From Akkermansiaceae bacterium (GTDB lineage Bacteria > Verrucomicrobiota > Verrucomicrobiia > Verrucomicrobiales > Akkermansiaceae): DNA of 64,000 bases. Positions 36,252 through 43,197 of the stretch are shown in pieces. Made by a program: the position numbers and the translations under genes. Where the stretch lies: the NCBI GenBank assembly GCA_025363295.1, contig JANYEC010000109.1:1-64000 (forward strand), written 5' to 3'. Within the stretch, counting starts at the first letter, position 1; the number at the start of each line of letters is the position of its first letter. The notes below the pieces were generated by a model. The model ran no database searches and was not told the DNA's origin. It saw nothing but the letters and a program-made list of their open reading frames with translations.

Positions 36252-36851
36252 ATGAATATCCACCCTGAATTCCATCGTTTCCTCCATCGTCAAGATAAGG
36301 AGAACCTTCTCGGCCAACGCGGCATTGTTGTTTGGCTTTGCGGGCTTTCGGGTTCGGGGAAATCGACAATTGCAAACGCCGCTGAGAGAGTGCTGCACCA
36401 ACAGGGCCGCTTCACGGCCATTCTGGATGGTGACAATCTCCGCACTGGCCTCAACTCGAACCTGACTTTCACCGACCAAGATCGACTCGAAAACATCCGC
36501 CGCACCTCGGAAGTCGCGAAGATTTTCGTATCGCAGGGCATCATTACTTTTGTCTCGGCCATTACTCCACGAGGGGAACTCCGCGACCTTGCTCGCGGTA
36601 TTCTCGGCAAAGACCTAATCGAAGTTTACGTCAAAGCGAGCTACGAAGCCTGCGAGATTCGAGACGTAAAAGGCCTTTATGCCAAAGCCGCACGCGGCGA
36701 GATCGCTCATTTCACCGGAAAGGATGGTTCATTCGAACCGCCCCAAGACCCGGATTTGATGCTGGATACCGAGGCCACAACGATCGAGGACGCTGCGTTT
36801 GAATTGCTCGAAACGATCCGCGAACGCATCATCGTTCGTCGTCCTCTGTGA
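36252..36851 (+). CDS. cysC: Adenylylsulfate (APS) kinase
   Basis: Phosphorylates APS to PAPS, the universal sulfuryl donor. 199 residues. Walker A GLSGSGKST at residues 31-39, LDGDNLRTGLNSNL for APS binding, FVSAITPRGELRD in the mobile lid region, and DVKGLYAKAARGEI. It is a stand-alone kinase, not fused to cysN. It lies 100 nt after ugd, with cysD and cysN downstream, and no cysH in view. Confidence 0.94.
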   Translation: MNIHPEFHRFLHRQDKENLLGQRGIVVWLCGLSGSGKSTIANAAERVLHQQGRFTAILDGDNLRTGLNSNLTFTDQDRLENIRRTSEVAKIFVSQGIITFVSAITPRGELRDLARGILGKDLIEVYVKASYEACEIRDVKGLYAKAARGEIAHFTGKDGSFEPPQDPDLMLDTEATTIEDAAFELLETIRERIIVRRPL

Positions 36852-36890
36852 TTTCGATACAAGAGCGAATTTCTGCCAATGCAGTAAACC

Positions 36891-36914
36891 TTACCAAACA
36901 ACCCAAGTTGGTAA
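36891..36914. promoter_or_regulatory. Inverted repeat upstream of cysD
   Basis: ttaccaa (36891-36897) and ttggtaa (36908-36914) are perfect 7-bp arms with a 10-nt spacer in the 174-nt cysC-cysD gap. It could be an operator for a dimeric regulator of sulfate activation, or a weak stem-loop. No partner gene was identified. Confidence 0.45.
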
Positions 36915-37025
36915 TTAAATCTTGACCACTTTGAGAGCCCCACTTAATCCCTGCCTCACGCGTTTACTTTCACCATTAAAAGATGTGAAGATTCATTCTT
37001 CTGCCTCTTAACTCCGACTTTCACG

Positions 37026-37931
37026 ATGCCAAATTATCAACTCAGTCACCTAGATCAGCTCGAAGCAGAAGCTCTTTTCATTTTTCGCGAAACCGCAGCA
37101 CAATTTGAGAATCCCGCCCTGCTTTTTTCGGGAGGTAAAGATTCGATTGTGATGGCTTGGCTCGCTCGCAAGGCTTTTTGGCCCGCACGCATGCCATTTC
37201 CGCTGGTTCACATCGATACCGGCCACAATTTTGAGGAGACCATGACCTACCGTGATGAATTCGTGGATCTGATCCGCGCCACCCTCGTCGTTGGCTCCGT
37301 TCAGGAATCGATCGACACCGGGCGCGTCGTTGAGGAAAAAGGCCCCAATGCCTCGCGTAACAAGCTCCAAACCGTTACCTTGCTCGATACCATCGAGAAA
37401 AACCAATACGACGCCTGCCTTGGTGGTGGCCGCCGGGATGAGGAAAAAGCCCGCGCCAAAGAGCGCTTTTTCTCGCACCGCGATGACTTCGGCCAGTGGG
37501 ACCCGAAAAATCAACGCCCGGAACTTTGGAACCTGTTCAATGGACGCAAGAACCCGGGCGAACATTTCAGGATTTTCCCTCTCTCTAACTTCACTGAAAT
37601 GGATATTTGGATGTATATCAAGCGCGAGAATATCCCCCTTCCATCCATTTACTTCGCCCATGAGCGCGATGTTTTTGAGCGAAATGGATCGCTGCTAGGT
37701 GTTACTGAGTTTTTAAAACCCCAGGACCACGAACCCGTCAAACGCCAAGTCATCCGCTTCCGCACCATTGGCGATGCAACATGCACAGGTGCAGTCGAAT
37801 CGACCGCCTCCAATCTGGATGAGGTCATCGCCGAAGTCGCCGCCGCCCGCCAAACCGAACGCGGGACCCGCTCCGACGACAAACGCTCGGAAACCGCAAT
37901 GGAAGATCGGAAAAAAGAAGGCTACTTCTAA
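37026..37931 (+). CDS. cysD: Sulfate adenylyltransferase subunit 2 (CysD)
   Basis: ATP-sulfurylase catalytic subunit, forming APS from ATP and sulfate with the CysN GTPase. 301 residues. The PP-loop is SGGKDS at residues 35-40; HIDTGHNFEE, GGGRRDEEKARAKER and DFGQWDPKNQRPELWN are family signatures. The C-terminal GYF ending is conserved. It is separated from cysN by a two-gene insert. Confidence 0.95.
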   Translation: MPNYQLSHLDQLEAEALFIFRETAAQFENPALLFSGGKDSIVMAWLARKAFWPARMPFPLVHIDTGHNFEETMTYRDEFVDLIRATLVVGSVQESIDTGRVVEEKGPNASRNKLQTVTLLDTIEKNQYDACLGGGRRDEEKARAKERFFSHRDDFGQWDPKNQRPELWNLFNGRKNPGEHFRIFPLSNFTEMDIWMYIKRENIPLPSIYFAHERDVFERNGSLLGVTEFLKPQDHEPVKRQVIRFRTIGDATCTGAVESTASNLDEVIAEVAAARQTERGTRSDDKRSETAMEDRKKEGYF

Positions 37932-37993
37932 CATCAAAGTTTCCGCTGAAGTCGCAAATCCAGTTGATTAGGCATTTTTCAAAAATAACTCCA

Positions 37994-38188
37994 ATGTCAC
38001 TCCCTGATTCACGCCAGATGGCCATCTGGAAGAAGATGAACCTGACCGAAAAATACGCCCTTCTTGCAGCCACCATTCGCCAAGCTCGAGAACTCAAGCG
38101 CATCGGACTTCGAATGAAATTCCCGCAGGACAACCAAGCTGAAATCGAACGTAAACTCGCCCGCCTCTGGCTGCATGCAAGACCCTGA
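37994..38188 (+). CDS. Small helical protein (possible antitoxin-like partner)
   Basis: 64 residues from the ATG at 37994 (MSLPDSRQMAIWKKMNLTEK), predicted almost all helical and basic. It overlaps the next gene by 14 nt. The pair lies between cysD and cysN. Size and overlap resemble a toxin-antitoxin-like partner gene, but no known family was recognised. Confidence 0.6.
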   Translation: MSLPDSRQMAIWKKMNLTEKYALLAATIRQARELKRIGLRMKFPQDNQAEIERKLARLWLHARP

Positions 38189-38738
38189 CTTCATTACCCT
38201 TTTCGTAGCCCCATTGGAAAAAGCGGGCATCCGCTACATGATCACAGGGTCAGTCGCCAGCTCAATCTACGGTGAGCCTCGTAACACTCTCGACATCGCT
38301 CTTGTCGTCCTGCCAGCTCCCGACCAAGTCCAACAATTTCCCAACCTGTTTCACGAAGCGGAATATTACCTTCCCCCCACCGAAGTCATTGCCATCGAAT
38401 CACGCCGGGAGGTCAACGGACATTTCAACATCATCCATCATCAGACGGGACTCAAAGCCGACATCTATTTATCTAGGAACCACCCCAGCCTCCCGTGGGC
38501 ACTTTCGCATGTTCGGAGAATACAAACCTCCGCCTGCGAAATAAATATCGCTCCACCCGAATATGTCATTCTTCACAAGCTCGGCTTCTTCAAAGAGTCT
38601 GGACACCAGCGACACCTCCGCGATATCGCAGGTATTATTGAGCAACAGGATCTGAACACAACCTATCTCTATCAACAAATCGAATTTCTGAATCTAACGT
38701 CGGAGTGGCAGGCCGCCCTCGCGCTCGTATCTCTCTAA
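38175..38738 (+). CDS. Nucleotidyltransferase-fold protein with an altered active site
   Basis: 187 residues with the nucleotidyltransferase pattern GIRYMITGSVASSIYGEPRN followed by TLDIALVV. The usual DxD (DID) of this fold reads DIA here, so the second metal ligand is replaced by alanine, while a later acidic residue (KADIYL, the third carboxylate) is kept. The C-terminal half is helical. It resembles AbiEii-like or similar standalone nucleotidyltransferases in toxin-antitoxin contexts, but the missing Asp may make it inactive. It overlaps the small upstream gene by 14 nt and is followed by cysN after 47 nt. Confidence 0.7.
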   Translation: MQDPDFITLFVAPLEKAGIRYMITGSVASSIYGEPRNTLDIALVVLPAPDQVQQFPNLFHEAEYYLPPTEVIAIESRREVNGHFNIIHHQTGLKADIYLSRNHPSLPWALSHVRRIQTSACEINIAPPEYVILHKLGFFKESGHQRHLRDIAGIIEQQDLNTTYLYQQIEFLNLTSEWQAALALVSL

Positions 38739-38785
38739 ATCCCGGACCCTCTCTGACGGTCGCGTGCCGTCTCTACATTTTTCCC

Positions 38786-40030
38786 ATGGACCTACTTCGC
38801 TTCACCACCGCTGGCTCCGTCGATGACGGCAAATCGACTCTAATCGGTCGCCTTCTCTATGACTCAAAATCGATCTTCGAGGACCAACTCGAAGCGATGG
38901 AAGAATCCTCCCGCCGCCGCGGCGATGAGAATGTTAATTTGGCGCTTCTAACAGACGGCCTCAAGGCCGAGCGCGAACAAGGGATCACCATCGACGTAGC
39001 CTACCGTTACTTCGCGACCCCGAAACGCAAATTCATCATCGCCGACACGCCGGGCCACACTCAGTACACCCGCAACATGGTGACCGGTGCCTCCACGGCA
39101 AACCTTGCCATCATTCTCATCGATGCGCGGAAGGGCGTGATAGAGCAAACGAAACGCCATAGTTTCATCGCCAATCTACTGCGCATTCAGCACCTCGTCG
39201 TCGCCGTAAACAAGATGGATCTCGTCGATTATTCCGAAGAAGTGTATAACAAGATCGTCCGAGATTTCCACGACTTTGCCTCGCGCCTTGATAACATTGT
39301 TGAGATCACCGATATTCCGATTTCCGCATTGAATGGCGATAATGTCGTCGATAAATCCGTGAACATGCCCTGGTATCAGGGGCCGACCTTTCTCTATCAT
39401 CTCGAGAACGTTTACGTCGGCGGGGAAGAGAACCACGTCGATGCGCGTTTCCCCGTGCAATGGGTGATCCGCCCAATGAGTGATGAATGGCACGATTTCC
39501 GTGGCTACGCGGGCAGAGTGGCCGGCGGAGTTTTCAAACCGGGGGATGAGGTCACCGTGCTGCCGTCCGGTTTCACGACACGCGTTAAAGCGATTCACAG
39601 CCCTGACGGAGAAAAGGAAGAAGCTTTCGCCCCTCAATCGGTCTGCATCACGCTTACCGAGGAAATTGACATTTCACGAGGAGACACCTTGGTGAAAACT
39701 AACAATCCACCAACTGTTAGCCAAGATATCGAAGCAATGATTTGCTGGTTTTCATCTAAGCCGATGCCGCCAAATGCGAAACTGATAATCCGCCACACGA
39801 CGCAAGAAACTAAAGCGATTATCCAGGAGGTGAAGTATCATGTTGATATCAATACTCTACACAAGATTGAGGACGTCACCGGCTTCAGCATGAACGATAT
39901 CGGCCGCATTTCACTGCGCACCGCGGTCCCGCTCATTCACGATTCCTATCGTCGCAATAGGATCACAGGATCATTCATCCTCATCGATCCCGGCACGAAT
40001 GAAACCGTGGCAGCAGGGATGATCGTCTGA
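38786..40030 (+). CDS. cysN: Sulfate adenylyltransferase subunit 1 (CysN GTPase)
   Basis: GTPase that powers APS formation with CysD. 414 residues from the ATG at 38786, shorter than E. coli CysN (475). G1 is GSVDDGKST (10-18), G3 is DTPGHTQY (87-94), G4 is NKMD. EF-Tu-like beta barrels follow (about 215-414). The C-terminus IDPGTNETVAAGMIV is conserved. There is no fused CysC domain, as cysC is separate at 36.3 kb. Confidence 0.94.
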   Translation: MDLLRFTTAGSVDDGKSTLIGRLLYDSKSIFEDQLEAMEESSRRRGDENVNLALLTDGLKAEREQGITIDVAYRYFATPKRKFIIADTPGHTQYTRNMVTGASTANLAIILIDARKGVIEQTKRHSFIANLLRIQHLVVAVNKMDLVDYSEEVYNKIVRDFHDFASRLDNIVEITDIPISALNGDNVVDKSVNMPWYQGPTFLYHLENVYVGGEENHVDARFPVQWVIRPMSDEWHDFRGYAGRVAGGVFKPGDEVTVLPSGFTTRVKAIHSPDGEKEEAFAPQSVCITLTEEIDISRGDTLVKTNNPPTVSQDIEAMICWFSSKPMPPNAKLIIRHTTQETKAIIQEVKYHVDINTLHKIEDVTGFSMNDIGRISLRTAVPLIHDSYRRNRITGSFILIDPGTNETVAAGMIV

Positions 40031-40115
40031 AGGGGCTGTTTCGGACAACGAAAGCAGGACGTGAAAAGGATCTCCTTGATGTCAGCGCGTTAAGAAAACT
40101 CGATCCCTACCGCTC

Positions 40116-40322
40116 ATGATTGAACCATCACTCTACGACCACTCGGGCTGGCAGTGGTGCACTTCCGAAGGGGCAGAACTTCACACCCTTCTGATGGGAC
40201 TCGAATCGACGCTCCCCGAAAAAATCGCATGGCTCGAATAAGCAGAAAATCTCACCATCGCCATGGCGGCCGGGCGAGAGAGGCTCAAAGAGAAGATGGA
40301 AAAATCAGAGGGAAACTTCTGA
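40116..40322 (+). pseudogene. Small hypothetical gene interrupted by an in-frame TAA
   Basis: A frame starting at 40116 reads MIEPSLYDHSGWQWC and continues to WLE, then a TAA at 40239-40241, then AENLTIAMAAGRERLKEKME in the same frame to a TGA at 40320-40322. The polar, helix-like sequence on both sides of the stop argues that it was one small protein of about 68 residues (GAA to TAA change). It overlaps the end of the TVP38-like gene on the other strand by 18 nt. No family recognised. Confidence 0.4.
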
Positions 40323-41012
40323 GTCGCTACCTTTGGCTAACTTCTTTTTGGCCAGCCAACTGCGGATGAGATGGGTGAAAATGACGCTGGCTGAGATTAA
40401 CGACATTCCAACGATCATTCCCTTTGGACTACCATTTGATAGACCTGCGCCGCTTAGAACAATCCCAGTAGCAATCACCCCGGAGCACAAGATAGAGATT
40501 GGCAGATAAAGCGCGAAAGGCGCCCTTAAAAATCCCAAAAGATAATTTTGGAGGAAAAGTGGAATTCCCGGAGTCAACCGCATGACTAAAATCAGTTTCA
40601 AATGGTCACCGCGTGGTAACTGAGGGATCTGTATTCCCGTTGCAGCGAGCAATTTCTCGATCAATCGACGCGCAGGTCCAGCCGCCAGCCAGTAAGTCCA
40701 TGTAAGATTCAAAATCAAGGCGAGCAGACAAACCAAACAGGCCATCGCCGGTTGCTCCCGCCAAACCACTCCGGCTGTCAGCAGCAAGGCACTCGTAGGA
40801 ATAGGGAGCCCGGGGAGAAAAACCAAAGCTAAAAACAATGCTAAGGGGTGTAGTTTGAGGTAAGCTTCCGTTATTTTCCACATGCCCTTCAAGCTCGCCA
40901 AATCCACACCCGTTCTCCAGGTCACCACACCCGCAATGGCCAGTGCAACCAACATCACGCCTAACAAAATTCGCACCCGTCGGTTTGATAAAATTTTCCG
41001 AATCATCATCAT
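40305..41012 (-). CDS. TVP38/TMEM64 (DedA-like) membrane protein
   Basis: 235 residues with five or six transmembrane helices. The SNARE-associated/VTT domain is recognisable by LALVFLPGLPIPTSALLLTA and by the conserved RLTPGIPLFLQNYLLGF with its basic Arg in the membrane region. Members of this family have been linked to lipid scrambling or envelope homeostasis; the exact role is unknown. It is divergent from the galE operon and shares its 352-nt upstream region. Confidence 0.85.
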   Translation of the reverse strand: MMMIRKILSNRRVRILLGVMLVALAIAGVVTWRTGVDLASLKGMWKITEAYLKLHPLALFLALVFLPGLPIPTSALLLTAGVVWREQPAMACLVCLLALILNLTWTYWLAAGPARRLIEKLLAATGIQIPQLPRGDHLKLILVMRLTPGIPLFLQNYLLGFLRAPFALYLPISILCSGVIATGIVLSGAGLSNGSPKGMIVGMSLISASVIFTHLIRSWLAKKKLAKGSDSEVSL

Positions 41013-41172
41013 CGCGCCGAAAACTCTCCAGAGCGATGCCTATTGGCAAGCTCACAAAGCGCCCCCGCGTCCGTTTGACACGATTCTTGAGAGGTGCTGA
41101 GCCACCCAACACTTCATTCCGCACAAGTCAAAAAATCTGTGATTTCATGGGGATTCTGCCCCTTTTAAGTTC

Positions 41173-41192
41173 TGTTCATTTTTTCTTGAACA
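41173..41192. promoter_or_regulatory. Palindrome, putative operator (copy 2)
   Basis: tgttca-N8-tgaaca with the same arm sequence and spacing as the copy at 28628-28647 next to the GbsR/MarR-like regulator. It is 172 nt upstream of the epimerase ATG. With 12 fixed bases, a chance match anywhere in 64 kb is expected at roughly 0.004, so shared recognition by one regulator is likely. Confidence 0.75.
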
Positions 41193-41290
41193 AACTTTTG
41201 GCCATTCCATTCTTTGAAGACCTACCCCCACCCGAAACGGGCGGTAAACCTAGTTCTCACCGACACCTCACTGTTCAAAAACCGTGTGTC

Positions 41291-41307
41291 ACCAAGGGCG
41301 GTAGCGT
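41291..41307 (+). promoter_or_regulatory. ops element upstream of the galE operon (copy 2)
   Basis: accaagggcggtagcgt contains the exact E. coli ops core GGCGGTAGCGT (41297-41307). It matches the copy at 29889-29905 in 16 of 17 positions and sits 57 nt before the epimerase start, within the presumed 5' leader of a 12-kb operon. Confidence 0.82.
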
Positions 41308-41364
41308 ATTTTGGCTGCAAATAAGGGAGCTAAAAACCGTAGGTCTCAGCAGTCTCCATTTAGC

Positions 41365-42273
41365 ATGAAAATTCTCATCACCGGCGGCTCCGGCTTTATT
41401 GGGAGCCACCTCGTCGAATATTATCAAGACTGCGCCGAGGTGATTGTGCTCGATTCCCTTCGCTCCGGACACCGCCAAAATCTCGACGGTCTCCGCCACC
41501 GATTCATCGAGGGCTGTGTCACTGATCGCTTGACCGTCGATGCCGCCATGGAAGGCTGCGATCTGGTTTTCCACCTCGCCGCCATGGTTTCTGTACCCGA
41601 ATCCATGGCACACCCACGCGAATGTGCAGAGATCAACGTGATCGGACTTCTCAACGTTCTCGAATCCGCGACTGAGGCCTGCGTTAAAAAACTCGTTTTT
41701 GCCAGTTCCGCCGCAGTTTATGGCGATAACCTGACCGTGCCCAAGGTCGAAACCATGATCCCCGAACCCAAGAGCCCTTATGCAATCACGAAACTTGATG
41801 GGGAATATTATCTCGAAATGTTCCTGCGTGAGGGCAAGTTAGATACCGCTTCCTTACGCTTTTTCAACGTTTTCGGCCCTCGGCAGGATCCCAACGGAGC
41901 CTATGCCGCAGCGATTCCCCTCTTCTTCGAGAAAGCCCTGCGGCAAGAAGCCCTTACCATCTTCGGAGATGGTGAACAAACACGCGATTTTATTTTCGTA
42001 AAAGACATCGTTCACGCGCTTGCCTTTGCGGCGGAAACTCCGGCAGTCATCGGCACCTACAATGCCGGATATGGCCAACAGATCACCATTAACGAACTCG
42101 CACGCGAAATTATCGCCGCCACCGGATCCTCCTCAAAAATCCAACACCTCCCCGAGCGCACGGGGGACGTGAAACACTCACGCTCGAACCCACAAAAGCT
42201 CTTCAGCACCGGCTGGCAAGCAAGTCACACGCTCACCGAAGGCCTCGCCGCAACCCTCAAATCCTTCCGGTGA
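41365..42273 (+). CDS. NAD-dependent UDP-sugar epimerase (GalE/WbpP-like SDR)
   Basis: 302 residues from MKILITGGSGFIGSHLVEYY. Extended SDR with catalytic SSAAVYGD and YAITK, and NVFGPRQDPNGAYAAAIPLF typical of UDP-glucose/UDP-GlcNAc 4-epimerases. It probably supplies a galacto-configured sugar. The start at 41365 gives the canonical N-terminus. It is the first gene after the palindrome and ops element and appears to lead the operon that runs to 53.2 kb. Confidence 0.88.
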   Translation: MKILITGGSGFIGSHLVEYYQDCAEVIVLDSLRSGHRQNLDGLRHRFIEGCVTDRLTVDAAMEGCDLVFHLAAMVSVPESMAHPRECAEINVIGLLNVLESATEACVKKLVFASSAAVYGDNLTVPKVETMIPEPKSPYAITKLDGEYYLEMFLREGKLDTASLRFFNVFGPRQDPNGAYAAAIPLFFEKALRQEALTIFGDGEQTRDFIFVKDIVHALAFAAETPAVIGTYNAGYGQQITINELAREIIAATGSSSKIQHLPERTGDVKHSRSNPQKLFSTGWQASHTLTEGLAATLKSFR

Positions 42274-42432
42274 TTTCAAATTTTATTGGTGGATTCGCAG
42301 CGAAAAACACGCAGATCGGGCAACTTTCCTGATGCACCCTCTCGTTCGCTCCAATCTCCACTGCTCTACCTCTGCACGTTCGCGGCTTAACTATCATAAT
42401 CTCAGTTTCCAAGATCCCTTCATTCGCGTCCC

Positions 42433-43149
42433 ATGAATCCTATTGAAATTCCACCTCGCTGTCTTGGCGTCGTCATACCCGTTTATAACGAGGAAAAAAC
42501 ACTGCACCTGATCGTCGAAAAAGTTTTGGCACGTCCGGAAGTGGCCGAGTTGGTGATCGTGAACGATTGCTCAAAGGACGGAACTTGGAAAACCATGCAG
42601 GATCTCGCTAAAACCGACGAGCGCATCCGCATCTTTACCCACGAGGTGAATCAAGGAAAAGGAGCCGCCCTGCGCACTGGATTCCAGCACGTCAATTCCG
42701 ACATAATCATCATTCAAGATGCCGATCTAGAATATGACCCGGATGAATACCCGAAGCTGTTAGCGCCTATTATTGCGGGGAGAGCCGATGTCGTTTTCGG
42801 TTCGCGCTATCTTGGATCGGGAATGCACCGAGTGCTGTATTTCTGGCACGCCGTGGGAAATCAATTCCTCACCTTACTATCCAACATGTTTACGAACCTT
42901 AATCTCACCGACATGGAAACCTGCTACAAGGTCTTCCGTCGTGAGGTGTTAGAAAAAATCACGATTGAGGAAAATCGTTTTGGTTTCGAACCGGAGATTA
43001 CCGCGAAAGTAGCCAAATTGCAGGTGCCGATTTATGAAGTCTCTATCTCCTATTACGGGCGCACTTATGAGGAAGGCAAAAAAATAGGCTGGAAAGACGG
43101 AGTCCGAGCGATTTGGTGCATTGTGAAATACAATGTGTTCATGCGGTGA
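42433..43149 (+). CDS. GT2 family glycosyltransferase (dolichol-phosphate-mannose-synthase-like)
   Basis: 238 residues, GT-A fold. [20 protein letters not shown] and [11 protein letters not shown] bind the nucleotide; the metal motif is [21 protein letters not shown] and [13 protein letters not shown] are typical of Dpm1-like enzymes. It lacks C-terminal transmembrane helices. It probably makes polyprenyl-phosphate sugar, which the downstream GT-C-like membrane protein would use as donor. Confidence 0.9.
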   Translation: MNPIEIPPRCLGVVIPVYNEEKTLHLIVEKVLARPEVAELVIVNDCSKDGTWKTMQDLAKTDERIRIFTHEVNQGKGAALRTGFQHVNSDIIIIQDADLEYDPDEYPKLLAPIIAGRADVVFGSRYLGSGMHRVLYFWHAVGNQFLTLLSNMFTNLNLTDMETCYKVFRREVLEKITIEENRFGFEPEITAKVAKLQVPIYEVSISYYGRTYEEGKKIGWKDGVRAIWCIVKYNVFMR

Positions 43150-43197
43150 ATTTCACTGCGTTTACTAACATAATTCTGAGTTGTCAGATAGCAATTC

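Larger units (their letters stand above)
41013..41364. promoter_or_regulatory. Divergent regulatory region of the galE operon
   Basis: 352 nt between the TVP38-like gene and the epimerase. It contains the second TGTTCA-N8-TGAACA palindrome (41173-41192), a lone TGTTCA half-site at 41272, and the exact ops core (41297-41307). Palindrome then ops, 105 nt apart, is the order expected for a regulated promoter followed by an RfaH recruitment site in the leader. Confidence 0.65.
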
